Below are positions 37,033-47,665 of a DNA stretch of 64,000 bases, one piece after another. The stretch is taken from the NCBI GenBank assembly GCA_025602905.1, contig JAHLKI010000005.1, positions 620,001 to 684,000 of the forward strand, written 5' to 3'. Origin of the DNA: Phlyctochytrium arcticum (taxonomy: Eukaryota; Chytridiomycota; Chytridiomycetes; Chytridiales; Chytridiaceae). The notes beneath the pieces were generated by a model, which did not search any database, had not been told where the DNA came from, and worked only from the letters and a program-made list of their open reading frames with translations. Within the stretch, counting starts at the first letter, position 1, and the number at the start of each line of letters is the position of its first letter. The position numbers and the translations under genes were made by a program.

Positions 37033-38541
37033 TTAAGGGGTCATTTGAGCAGAGGACACACATTCTGTTTTCCCTATTGTAGCCTTGAGTGGTGACCCTT
37101 TCTGTTGCGTACGGACAGTTTCGCCCCAGGTTAAACTTGTCATTCCGACCAGCACGATGGAAATGACGCCCATGTTTGTGCCGAATGCTACTAGTTTGGA
37201 CCACCATAGCGTGGCAAACAGCTACAATACCAGCGTTAGTATTGGTGAACAATTTGATGACAAGTTCAGGAAGCCCATCTTACCCGTTCATACTCGAAGG
37301 AAAACATGGTCAATATGATCGCGAACCAAACGCAGATAATGGCGTACGTTACGTAAAATATCTTCATCTGGTCGTACGTAAGCGTGAGAATGTCAAGTTT
37401 GTAATGGGAACGACAAGGATGCCATACTACCTTGAATATAGCCTTCTGCATCATGGTATCTCGCTCTCCATAGACCTTTTTGAATTCAGAAGATTGAGCA
37501 TTTATGGTCCCAAACCCTGTTACTCCCCCCATTGAACTCATCAAATCCTTTTTCACTGTGGTATACGCATCGACCAGAGTTCGAATGAGTTCTCGTGAAT
37601 AGACCACCAGACCAACGCAAAGCATCGCTGCGGCAATTGTGTACGTCAAATACACCGCTTGAACCAGACGTCGCTCTCGATCATGGTCGCCGATGTCGCG
37701 ACTGTATCCGGCCGGTAGCGAAAGTGCTAAAACAACAAGCGTAACCACCATGGGGAAAGCGATTCGAACTATTTTGAGAATTCGGGGAGGAACATAAACT
37801 GGTGAATCGACCGGAACGACTGAAATGCTATTGGACCGTTTGTCATGACCCATTAAGTCTCAGTAATTGATATTTCCTTCCTTACAGAGAACACAGATAG
37901 AGAAAGGCTCCCAGTACCGTCGGTATGTACGACACATCGCTTGAAAAGTGGCGCCACATGAAGTTTGGGGCTGCATCGGTAATCAGAACCACGCTGTTAA
38001 TCGCACGACCTTGATAAACGTGTGATTTTAGACGCAAACCACATCAGAAGACCCCATCAAAGCCATACCTAGTCCACTGCCAATCGACGTCACAATCAGA
38101 TACGCATCGATATATGTGAGTCCTGATGCGAGTTTATTTTTGGTATATCGTCTGTAGAGGGTGAAAGCGCCGAGGAAGAACAGGATGACACCGCCTATCA
38201 CCGTACACGCAGCCATAACGACAAAATACTGGGAGTCTTCACAATGTGTGACTTGTAAATTCCAACTATCCAACATGTAAGTCACCGGAGGCATCGCAGC
38301 GAGGTACAATGCACTATACTTACTGGCAGTAGACTAATGCATTACGTCTTGTAAGCTCCATCGTCAGCGAATCCCGACGGTAACGGAGCCTGGAGGTGCT
38401 AATCGCCTTCCCGCCGGCACATTTGGAACAACCGCTTTGTTTGTATGTCAAATGCTTGTTTTCTTTTTTTAGTCGTATTTTCCATTCATCTTTTTTCGCC
38501 AGGGACGGATCAATAGGAAAAAACGGCACGAGATTAAACAT
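37033..38541 (-). CDS. seven-transmembrane protein, 423 aa
   Basis: Five exons: 38541-38324, 38265-38069, 38009-37886, 37827-37284 and 37221-37033. Introns are 58, 59, 58 and 62 nt, all GT-AG, with phases 2, 1, 2 and 0 that agree at every join. After a basic N-terminus, hydrophobic segments appear in the order FVVMAACTVIGGVILFFLGA, YIDAYLIVTSIGSGLG, YIPTVLGAFLYLC, FPMVVTLVVLALSLPAG, YLTYTIAAAMLCVGLVVYS, FYVTYAIICVWFAIILTMF and MGVISIVLVGMTSL, which makes seven helices. This is the layout of a receptor-like or channel-like membrane protein, possibly a GPCR; I see no diagnostic family motif. An internal ATG near 38362 (MELTRRNAL) is an alternative start that would shorten the odd basic leader. 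Confidence 0.7.
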
Positions 38542-39924
38542 GATTTATATGATTGCCTAATAAGGAGCAAATGTGAACGTTTGCAATATCGAATGCTGAC
38601 GGTCCAGCCCAGGGTCCAGCCATTTTACAGCAGGTTTTGAGTGGTTGACGTGCCATCTGCAGTGGTGTACTTTACTCACTGGCAGTGACTTTAGTCCATG
38701 TGCGGTGCGGGAAATGAATTCCATTTTGAACATTTTATACTCCTAGTAACTCACTCTTACGGCAGAGGCGATTCCCATGTAATTAATTCATCTCTCGCTG
38801 TGGTGCATTTTCCCATATTCCGTCGGAAGGACTTTGACAGCAGTCACTTCGAAGTCAGCCGCATCCGCTCATTGTTTATACACACACGCTCTTGACGGAG
38901 GTCATCAGTTGTGTTAAATAATTCTTGGTAGATCCCGCTAATACATGTGCCATTCTGAGATATACAAAACTTGTGCTGAATGTGTGCTCATTGATTATCA
39001 AGGGTTCAGCTCGATGATCACCCTCAATTTGCCCAGAGCCAGACGACTATAGCAGTTGCCTGCAACGGCCGCCTTCCTTGTTGCCTGAAAGTGAAGAAAA
39101 CATTTCGCACGCATCCGGACCCCGAAAGGCGTCCTCGTGGATGTCAACCAAAGCCAGGCGTATAAAACATGAAGAACAAGTACAACCTGGGTCAGCAAGA
39201 GCATTTATACCCAAGTAGTTGTCATGGTAAACTGGCGATAGTGGCGCAAGCAATGGTCGGAGTTGCCCAGCTTGTTGCCCAAGGAGTTGCCGAAGCCCAA
39301 ACCAACGATCTGAGCGATCCCCATTGCGGTTGCTCTGACCAAGGATCGCCCGTCAAATCTTGCATCCAGGCCAGGTCTTGATCACTACGTTCATATATCA
39401 GGCCTGCAAAGCACAACTCGTCATGGCAGTCGCGACTTCGACGACAGTTCAGATCTGGGTTTTGGGCAAAGAACGTATGCCCGGTATGCCACTTTTTTTT
39501 ATGAAAATGCATCCCTTACGGGCTATGGAAGCGCAAAGTCCTTTCGAAGTATTGCAATAACTTTCTTCTGTCACACTCTGATTCAAAGGAAACCGGGAAC
39601 GGATTGCAGACTGTGATTATGAGTCATTACACAGGCTTTGTCGATATATCGACTGAATCGGACAACGCGGGCGGGTCCTCTTCCGCATCAGATGCCGGGG
39701 AGGTTAATATAGAGTTTGTGTCGGTGGGTCACCATTCGCAAGCGGCGGCAAAACCCCAGACAAGACAAAAGAAGGTTGCGTCCACGGAAGCAACTGCCAT
39801 CCATGTACCAACATTACCCGCGGCAAAAAGTCAGCCGTTACTGCCATGCTCGATAATTGAAAGAGATTTTTTACATTTATTTACGCGCGCCTTGCTATAG
39901 GAAGATGTCATGAAGTATGTTTCA
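38542..39924. other. intergenic region with weak small ORFs
   Basis: Open frames on both strands near 39050-39500 and an ATG-started frame at about 39619-39900 (Ser/Ala-rich, SASDAGEVNIEFVSVGHH) have no domain, and I found no convincing splice pairs. A small secreted or disordered protein cannot be excluded. No RNA gene seen. Confidence 0.35.
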
Positions 39925-40160
39925 GCGTGTTGGGGGTCCAGTGGGCAGATAAAGCCAAGAGAGAGTTGGGTTAACGTGATTTAGGACACAACAGTAGGAC
40001 AACGTACTCGGCCTTTCTTTTGAACGCAGAAATTCAGTCAATCATGTTGCCCTCGGTGGTTGCCCTTAGCGCAAGCTTCGCGATGCCTCCACCCATCTTG
40101 AATAAGCCGCTCTTGCGTCCTTCACTCATAATTGTGAATACGTGTTGGTGGAACTTTCTT
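39925..40160 (-). pseudogene. truncated duplicate of the F-BAR/PH gene (PH exon plus intron)
   Basis: This segment is closely similar, base by base, to 41905-42135 inside the intact gene to its right. Both carry the intron (ACGTACTCGGCCTTTCT at the donor side in each), the end of the PH domain and the block CCTCCACCCATCTTGAATAA. Small deletions and substitutions occur and the reading frame is not maintained to either side. Because the intron is included, it is a DNA-level duplication, not a retrocopy. Confidence 0.85.
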
Positions 40161-40186
40161 AGACAAAATGAGTTTAACATTGTTAA

Positions 40187-40285
40187 TAATGCACTTCATA
40201 TTCATCCGGCAGGGGCGCCCCGAGTGCCCTATGGTTCCCCGGTTCAGATTTGAAGTGCCCATTCATATAAGCGCAACTGTTAATA
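40187..40285. repeat. copy of the sequence found upstream of the F-BAR/PH gene
   Basis: Shares TAATGCACTTCATATTCATC and the CCGGCA...TTCCC(C/T)GGTTC...AGTGCCCATTCAT pattern with 44171-44281, in the same orientation. It directly follows the truncated PH copy. Confidence 0.75.
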
Positions 40286-40532
40286 GTCACCCCCCAAATG
40301 GTCCACCCAAGGCAATTTGAATCTTTGGAAAGACTCAATGAAACTTCCTGTAGAAGCCGGCCGCCTACTGGGGTCACTGTCAATGAGGACAGGCGGTCAT
40401 ACTTTTTGGTGAGATATATATGGTACAAAGTCCTGCATGCATTTACAAAATCACAAACTCAAAACAAAAACGAATGTATATTCACTTTTTTGAAAAGGTC
40501 CCGAAAGATACCGAGGCAAGTAAGTTCATTGC
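40286..40532. other. intergenic between duplicate remnant and F-BAR/PH gene
   Basis: No gene seen; this is the 3' flank of the minus-strand gene ending at 40533. Confidence 0.4.
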
Positions 40533-43500
40533 TTACTCTACAGCTGCGGGGAGCGCCCCCGGCATAGGAAGCATGTCATCTGCGCTAGTTGCTCGACTTT
40601 GAGAAGTGGCTGCATTCGCGCGAGGTGGCTTCATAAACATCTTGAATGGCTGTACCAACGCAGACGTTAGCAAAGATGGTTTGAAAAATGAGTCCATTCG
40701 GGATGGCTTCATTTTTACTTGTTGCTGGGCGAGGTACGGAGCAGCAATATGCGTCGGTACGACGGGCGTGTTTTCCAACCCTGTTACTCGGGCAATTGTA
40801 TCCGTCATGTTTGACATTGGATTAGTTGTGGGATTAAGCCCTTGGGTAGATGTTTGGCGGCTAAGAGATACGGGTGACGCCGCGGGGATAGCTGGCGGAA
40901 TTGGAATTGGCTCAGACGGGTGTATTGGTGCTGCAAGCGCGTTCGGCAATTGCGGTAAGCTTCTTGCTGCAGAGGCGGGTGAAACCTCAGAAATAAAGGG
41001 TGGGCCGACACCTGCCGAAACAGGCCCTTCGCGCAAGTCCGCAAGAGGCGGCTGTAGGCTGTCCTCGGATGCTGTTGAAGCTGTACGGGGCAATGGGATA
41101 TTAAGAGCGCGATCCAAAGTAGTCAGGGGATTGTCCACATCAGCTGCGCTTGCCAACGGGGCAATATCAGCGGGTTGTTGGAGCATCTCCAAATTCGGCT
41201 GCACCTGTGGTTGTTGTACTGCAGGACCTGCCGTTGAAAGAGCCGGCTGATGCTCGGCTTGAAGTGCAGGCTGTTCAGTCAAAGATGTCGACATGGCACC
41301 CGGGTCCATAGCATGCTCGAGTCCCTGCTTAATCGTACTTTGTTCTACCAGCGCGGCATCGTCAGAGCTAGCTGGGTTCAAGGATAAGCCAGTGGCTTGA
41401 TTTTGAGGGGACAGGTTAGACTGCTCTGCAAGCGGTACATTGGTGGGTGTGGCAACAGTGTGGTGAACGTCCAACTGAACAGCCGACTGCAGCTCGGGTT
41501 GCTGAAGTCTATTAACCACAGAGGCAGCAGCTGGATAAGTACCGTTACGGGTTGCTTCTGGCATTTCTGCCCCGGCCAGACTGCTCTCAGCCGGTAAGGC
41601 AGGCAGTGGGACACGAGAAGGACGTCCGGATCGGATTGGTGACCACTGGGTAGTGGGAATCGCTCCTTCAGAAGACATACGTAGTCTCATGCTTGGAGAT
41701 GTTCTGTTTGAGATTTGGCCCAAACTCATGTTGCGCGGCTGCCCCGCTAACAAGGGATTTGCGCCCAAACGGGTAGGCATGAATCCCGGATCAATAGGGT
41801 ACTGGTTCTCGGCAGCGGTCGCGTAAGGCATGCCCCGGTGCTCTTGCGTTCGTCGCCTTTCCAATTCTGCCGATAATTCATGGGGAGATCTAAAGATGGG
41901 CGCTGGGGGTCCAATGGGCAGATACAGCCTAGAGATAGTAAATTAGAACGTGATTCAGGATACAACAGTATGACAACGTACTCGGCCTTTCTCTGTAATG
42001 CCGAAATCCAGTCAATCATGTCGCCCTCGGTGGTTGCCCTTAGCTCAAGCTTCACGATGCCTCCACCCATCTTGAATAAGCCGCTCTTGCGTCCTTCACT
42101 CATAACTGTAAATACGTGTTGGTGGAACTTTCTTTCATTCGGCACGACCGATATGCGGGGGCTAGCCAAATTGATGCTCATGGGTTTGAGGGACTTCTCC
42201 ATATTTGTGCCTACACCCGATGATAAAAGATGGGTCATCAGATCGTCTGAAGACATTCCCATTGAGGCAAGCCGTGAAACACCATTTCCGCAAGTAGGGT
42301 TGCCTGCGAGCGATACCTGGCTTGCTTGCCGCATATCTCCCATAAGTCCGGGCTGGATGAGCTCGCTTGGATTGCGGGTTAATGACGCCTGTCGGCCGAC
42401 GGCTCCGACTTGATTTCCATTGAAAGACCCCGCGCGTCTGGCATTGGCGTTTGTCTTGATATCAAAGCAATGAAGCCAGCCAGTCTCGGTGAGAATCGCA
42501 ATCAACGGTTTCCAGTTGGCTTTTCGATAAATGCCAGCGCGGCATAGAATGCCTTGTTTTTCAATGCCAATTGTGCCAGGGGAGTACGGAAATGTATCCA
42601 CAGTGCGAATGGTCGTAAAGTGGGGGTGAGTCAGGATTTCAAAAGTTTCAGCGAAGCGGACAAACGGGCCGAATGCATCCGTCTGGGCTAGCATTCCCCG
42701 CATCGCGGCCATCGTATTACCACCTTGGCCACCTTGAGTCATGGAGAATGCCAGAAACTGATCAAGTACATCCCGCATTGTGTCAAATATGCCAGCATCA
42801 ATTTGCGCAATCTCACGATGCTGGTGTAGAACGGTTTCCTGAAAAACATTTTCGGCATTGATCATTTTTTGCAGCTGCGCTTTGGCTCGCAAGTGCATGA
42901 TGAAAGGATCAACACCGCGCTGATTAGTCGAAGTGCGCGGCCCAAAGTCAGCGCCGTCGTCCTGAAAACCGGACATGCCAAAAGGGCCATTGAGTTCTTC
43001 GAACTTGCGGCTGTGCGTAAGAACCTGGAGGGTATGTTTCCGATGCTGCATGACCTCGGCAACAAGGTGTTCGAAGTGTTTCTCGTAATGGCGTCCATAG
43101 TGGACAACTTGATGGCGTAGGGCCTTGAGCCTGCGCAGAACTCTTTCCCCAATAAAAGTTGCAATCCCTGCATGCGCCGAGCCCAACTGCTGCAGGTTTA
43201 AGGTAATCGGACTCAGTATGTTATCAGGCATGGCAAAAACATGCGGCACAGGGCTGTGGCTGTTGTTTGGTGGTAGAAGGGCACTGCCGAATCGATTGTA
43301 TTCTGCGGCGTACTTGTTCTCAATCTTTTTGACGGCTTCAAAGAACCGAATAAACTCCTACATTTTTCACCCGTAAGAATTATATATCTTGGCCCTTAAA
43401 TCACTGAACCTACCGAGAATAGAAGTCGCCATCCTTTAAAGCGCTCCAAGACGATCGGTAGTCGTTCGCACTGCTCCCGCGCGTAAGGCCAAAGATTCAA

Positions 43501-43608
43501 ATATTCCTTCGGGACCTTCCTTCCCATCTCATGCATGGCGGTTTGAAACTGGCGTCCAGGGCCGTGTCTCTCTGCCGCCGTATCTTGATGAGCCAGTAGA
43601 TGCGGCAT
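40533..43608 (-). CDS. F-BAR/PH-domain protein (Slm-like), 988 aa
   Basis: Three exons: 43608-43414, 43357-41982 and 41928-40533, with introns of 56 and 53 nt (GTAGGT...TGTAG, phase 0; GTACGT...CTCTAG, phase 2). The ATG at 43608-43606 starts MPHLLAHQDTAAERHGPG. Residues of about 20-300 form long helices with an FFEAVKKIENKYAAEYNRFG motif, as in membrane-bending F-BAR modules. A PH domain follows at about 330-525 (ILTETGWLHCFDI, then the terminal helix MIDWISALQRKAELY, which spans the second intron). The domain order matches the yeast Slm1/Slm2 and Ask10 type of phosphoinositide-binding cortex proteins, which act at the plasma membrane in TORC2, actin or stress signalling. The last ~450 residues are Pro/Gln/Ser/Ala-rich and probably disordered. 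A decayed partial copy lies just downstream (39925-40285). Confidence 0.82.
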
Positions 43609-44764
43609 TGGAACTGTACTTTGTTATGTTGCTGAGACCCTGTCTTCTGCGGAAGTGAAACCCGACAAAGGAATTTTTTGGGTGAAATACGAAACTATGA
43701 GCATCCAAGGAGGGCAGCAGCTTTATATAATGCTAAAGACACCCAGGTGCCTGCTGAGTGAGAACTTCGATTTGATTTGTACAATCAATTACTCAAGTTC
43801 GGCACCCTTGAAGAAACCCTAGATTAGAGTCAGGATTAGAGTAGGACTGATTCAACCTCGAAACCGCCTTCGAAGTACATGGTCCGCACTTTTACGTAAT
43901 CTAGCGGGGACACGCAGGTGGCACAGTCTAGCAGTCTGGCCTTACCACTACCTTTGGCCATGTACATGCGGCAGAGTCCAAGTGAATTTCTTGGAATTTT
44001 TAGCACAACCGGTACTTAATAGTGCCCAACATAGGATGGCCAAGGTAAAGCTGCATATAATTGTCTTTTGGCAAGATGTCATTGATACTTAACTGTAAAG
44101 CCTGTATGTGGGCGAAACAACTTTAATATCATCCAAGGTTGCAGTATCTCGAGTATGAGTATATTGATGTTTAATGCACTCCATATTCATCCGGCATGGG
44201 TGTGCCATTTTATGAATGCCTTATGCTTCCCTGGTTCCGATAAGTAGTGCCCATTCATTATGTGTTAGCAACTTTTTATTGCCCCGACAATGGCGCACGT
44301 TCCATGAAGAAAGCAAGATCAATGACTTTGCATATGTTGTGCGGATAACATATTAATTCCTCAAACGTACGTGATTGAGCTGTAAATGGATGGCGAATCT
44401 GTACAATAAACTGGATAACTTCAATCGCTCACAGTTACCACACCAGCTCGGTGAAAATCCCGTCCCTCCCATATGGCAGACACGACGCAACTGCCTTCCA
44501 CACCGGTTTAACGTTGTGCCCGTGGATCTTCAGTTCAAGTCGGAAATGATACCAAATAACCATCTGTAGACAGAAGGCGACCCGGCACGAGGCATACTCT
44601 CATCCCCAAGAGCTGACAGATGTCCATTATCTGAGAATGCTGTGTCACCCTAGAGTTCTCGTTCATCAGTTCCAAGGGTCAGTCAAGGATGAGCTAAGAA
44701 GTAAAAAAACGCAGCGCCTACACGTGGAAGAAGACGATTTCTTGTGGAGTATTCGGGTGCTACT
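43609..44764. other. intergenic region upstream of the F-BAR/PH gene
   Basis: Contains the repeat unit at 44171-44281, whose partner is at 40187-40285. Otherwise no gene; the frame at 44375-44569 has no support. Confidence 0.45.
44171..44281. repeat. source copy of the 40187-40285 repeat
   Basis: See the partner unit. It lies about 560 bp upstream of the F-BAR/PH start codon, so the pair 39925-40160 plus 40187-40285 equals this locus with about 2 kb removed. Confidence 0.75.
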
Positions 44765-46054
44765 CTAAAATCCAATACACCCAAATCCTCCATCATTTTC
44801 GCTCTCACTCTCTGAGGCCTCACTATCATAGGATGTATCGGACTCGTCGATTATTTCTTCTATTTCTCCGCCATAGCGGCGACCCCACCGCCAAATCGAC
44901 TCCATGTGATGCGCTTGATAATGCTTGGTCCTCCACTCACTTTTCCAAGTCCCAAGAGTCTGAAGATCATCCGGACAAGTCCGTGTGAGGGCATAAGGTT
45001 TACTTCTCTCTATACGGCCGTAAATTTCAGCTCTAGAGAAACAGTCACCAGCTATCCAGCCATAGCAAAACTCTTGATTGCCATACTTATAATCATGCAA
45101 AAAGGTCAGCTCGCCAAAATTTAATTCTGGAATGAAAGTCATTTCATTAGTTCCGGTATCGCGCCCACGCCATGTGAATTGAAAGGTTCTAGTATCGGGT
45201 AAAAGCTGGCCTCGAAGGACTCCTTCAAACACTCCAAGGTCAAATGAGCCCCAGAGGTGACTTGTTCCCGCCGATACTGCAATACTCAGCGAGCAGCTGT
45301 CGTCTTGGTCCCAGCCAAAATTTTCCAACATAATGGTGTACTCTGCCGGATACAGGTCCTCGATTGCAACACAGTTCTTCGGTACGAACTTAAGGGAATG
45401 TTTCACATTAGCTATTAGATCGTCTTCGTCAATTTCAGCTTCATCGTCATCTTCGTCTTCATCGTCTTCATCGTCTTTGTCGTCCTCGTCATCTTCGTCG
45501 TCCTCATCTTCGCCATCGCTTTCCTCTCGCACTCTTTTCCTATTGAAGCTATTGAATGCCTCGAGATCGACTTCTGCCTGAGCAAGAGCACTTTTCTTCC
45601 TGTCGCGTTCTGCGGCATCCCTTCTTTGGCGTTCTGCAGCATCCCTCCATTGACATTCCAAAAATCCTGCGGCATATTCTTTCTTCATAGATTCTTCTTG
45701 TTGAATGATGTGCTTCGGAACAGTCAGTGGACCTCCCTGCTCCTTGAACGCTTTCAGTAGGTTCTCTTTGGCCTTCTCCCTTGTATCAGCGCGTGGGACC
45801 CCATAGAGAAGACATTGTGCATCGTAGAACGAAGCTGGTTCGTCACGAATCGGAGACGGTTGTCGTACGCGTGGTTTGCCCTTCTTGGTCAGGGCAGTGG
45901 GTTGAGGCCCGATCTTCCGAGTGAGACATTCGTACAGAGCTCCACTTTCAAGTCGATTGATTACATTGCCATTGGCAACAACACCAAAGCCAGCAGAAGT
46001 ACCAAAAATAAAATCCCCTTGCCACACTGGCGGTGGAGGGCCCCCCTGCCACAT
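44765..46054 (-). CDS. hypothetical protein with long acidic tract, 429 aa
   Basis: Single open frame. I choose the ATG at 46054-46052 (MWQGGPPPPVWQGDFIFG) because the extension upstream to 46219 is low in coding character. The N-terminal part has a YDAQCLLYGVPRADT segment and a coiled region with repeated RDAAERQRRDAAERDRKK. A run of nearly pure Asp/Glu follows at roughly residues 215-260. The C-terminal ~190 residues look folded and beta-rich (FQFTWRGRDTGTNEM, then FLHDYKYGNQEFCYGWIAGD) and end in an acidic DESDTSYDSEASESESEND tail. I do not recognise the family, although many fungal proteins of unknown function share the TWRGRDTG-type motif. Intronless, unlike its neighbours. Confidence 0.65.
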   Translation of the reverse strand: MWQGGPPPPVWQGDFIFGTSAGFGVVANGNVINRLESGALYECLTRKIGPQPTALTKKGKPRVRQPSPIRDEPASFYDAQCLLYGVPRADTREKAKENLLKAFKEQGGPLTVPKHIIQQEESMKKEYAAGFLECQWRDAAERQRRDAAERDRKKSALAQAEVDLEAFNSFNRKRVREESDGEDEDDEDDEDDKDDEDDEDEDDDEAEIDEDDLIANVKHSLKFVPKNCVAIEDLYPAEYTIMLENFGWDQDDSCSLSIAVSAGTSHLWGSFDLGVFEGVLRGQLLPDTRTFQFTWRGRDTGTNEMTFIPELNFGELTFLHDYKYGNQEFCYGWIAGDCFSRAEIYGRIERSKPYALTRTCPDDLQTLGTWKSEWRTKHYQAHHMESIWRWGRRYGGEIEEIIDESDTSYDSEASESESENDGGFGCIGF

Positions 46055-46429
46055 GGTTACTGATCTGTTTTTTAAATGACAAGAATCAAGATTCTCAAAA
46101 GCTGGGGTCAAAGGCCAGGTCAAAGGCAGGATCAAAGGCCTGCTGAAGGCCTGGCCGGGAGGCAAAGGTTTAAGCCTCAACTGCTTTTGATGAACCACAC
46201 AGCCACTCATGACACTCAAAATTCTCTAGTTGCGATCATTACGATGTGTGTAAATAATCGACAAAGATGGTGAGCTTCGACTGTTACTATGATATAAATT
46301 ACGACCCACCCAGGATCATTCTAACAATATAATGTGATCTCCCTTGTAACTGAAACCAACATGATGATAGGCCGATTCCACACGGTATAGGTTTGTGAAG
46401 TACGCCAATGATGCTCTTTCCCGTCACCG
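46055..46429. other. short intergenic region
   Basis: Between two minus-strand genes. Near 46100-46160 is a short tandem pattern of AGG(C/T)C-type units (GTCAAAGGC, ATCAAAGGC). No gene. Confidence 0.4.
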
Positions 46430-47473
46430 TCAACGGGCTTTGACAAAAGATTTCGGAAAAATTCCGGATTTACCTCGAAGCGTTCCTTTATACCAATTTT
46501 CATCCACTTCAAGGAGAATAAAGTTAATGATCCCATAGTGTTCGAGGAAACAAGTTCGGGACGTACCATCTTCAGACACTGCAATCATGTCGCCCACTCG
46601 GAAAGGCAGATCTTCGGGCTCAGATGTGTCAAAATCAGCAATGGCCACCACTATACGTCGCTGGGGTTTCGGAGCGCGAGCAGGTGGTGTTTGAACTGTA
46701 GCTGGGGCTTGGGATGTCATGACGTTGGAGGCAAGCGGAGAGGAGGGTTGAGGTACAAAGCGGTGTGGGATTGTGGTGGACGCGCGAGTAGCCTGACGAG
46801 AATTGGAGACGGGAATTGTAGGATTATTTCTTGCGGGTAATGGGGGAGGGACATCAAGTGCGGTGGAGATGGATGATAGCTGGGATGGATTGGAACTGAG
46901 GGAAGCAGCGGTATTGGATACAAGAGCGGGTAGAGTTGCACTCCTCGGAAGATGCCCGCCAGAGGTTTCTATGCTTTTTAAAGGGTTGCTGACTGATCGC
47001 GGTGTAAATGTCCCCACTGATGGATGTGGTTTGGGCTGAGCGTAATCCTGTTTCGTATCAGATTGCCATGGAGGATGCGGGGCAGCAGGTAGAGCGGCCT
47101 TGCGAGGCTCATACGCGGGTGGAGCTGTCGTAGCTACAATGCTGGCAGACGCAAATTTGCCCGGGTATTCTGATGGGACAACTGGGGCAATTGGGGTAGA
47201 ATTAGAGGCAACTTTTACATCTAGATGGTTGGCCTGGAGTGCCTGTAGCAACAGTTCGAGCGTATGCGGGGATATCCACTGTCGTTCCGCCAGAGCTTGA
47301 GAGAATCGAAATTTCAGCGAACCGATTGGTGGGACATACAACAGAGACTCACCGGTGATTTCCTGCGTCACGTTCAGGACTAGCATGTCCCGAAAATCCT
47401 TGTTTCCTCTCCCCCGAGGGTCTGAAAGATCCGTCTCGATGCCCTTGTTCTTTTTGGTGAATGAACGTAGCAT
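46430..47473 (-). CDS. SH3-domain protein, 327 aa
   Basis: Two exons (47473-46567 and 46506-46430) separated by a 60-nt intron inside the SH3 domain. The ATG at 47473-47471 begins MLRSFTKKNKGIETDL. Residues 1-100 contain a compact region (MLVLNVTQEITGESLLYVPP, then WISPHTLELLLQALQ). The middle is Pro/Ser/Ala-rich with PPLPARN-type SH3 ligand motifs. The C-terminus is one SH3 domain: VVAIADFDTSEPEDLPFRVG before the intron, then DENWYKGTLRGKSGIFPKSF. This is an adaptor that would bind Pro-rich partners at the cortex or in endocytosis. It is transcribed head-to-head with the CCDC174-like gene, 192 bp apart. Confidence 0.8.
   Translation of the reverse strand: MLRSFTKKNKGIETDLSDPRGRGNKDFRDMLVLNVTQEITGESLLYVPPIGSLKFRFSQALAERQWISPHTLELLLQALQANHLDVKVASNSTPIAPVVPSEYPGKFASASIVATTAPPAYEPRKAALPAAPHPPWQSDTKQDYAQPKPHPSVGTFTPRSVSNPLKSIETSGGHLPRSATLPALVSNTAASLSSNPSQLSSISTALDVPPPLPARNNPTIPVSNSRQATRASTTIPHRFVPQPSSPLASNVMTSQAPATVQTPPARAPKPQRRIVVAIADFDTSEPEDLPFRVGDMIAVSEDGTSRTCFLEHYGIINFILLEVDENWYKGTLRGKSGIFPKSFVKAR
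46507..46566 (-). other. in-frame 60-nt intron without stop codon
   Basis: GTACGT to TTGAAG on the minus strand. Length is a multiple of three and it contains no stop, so an unspliced mRNA would insert 20 residues into the SH3 RT/n-Src region. Confidence 0.7.
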
Positions 47474-47665
47474 TATGCCTACTTGGCCTGTACGGTACTG
47501 TCGCCAATGTTCAGGACCACCTCTTCCTATGCAGGGAAATTGCTGGTGATTCCGCTGGAATGGACCGGCAGAACCGCGCCCTTTGATGACTGTGCCACCT
47601 ACGTGATTGAAACTTTGGAATTGTGGTGAGGTGATCAAAAACGTTTGAGTTGCTCAGTTGCACCA
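47474..47665. promoter_or_regulatory. putative bidirectional promoter, 192 bp
   Basis: Separates the start codons of the SH3 gene (minus) and the CCDC174-like gene (plus). Both promoters must lie here or in the first exons. No TATA box or named factor site could be assigned. Confidence 0.4.

Noticed and set aside
40606..41250. 214-aa plus-strand ORF
   Set aside because: Antisense shadow of the disordered tail of the F-BAR/PH protein.
45333..45581. Serine-rich plus-strand ORF
   Set aside because: It is the antisense of the Asp/Glu run of the minus-strand gene at 44765-46054.
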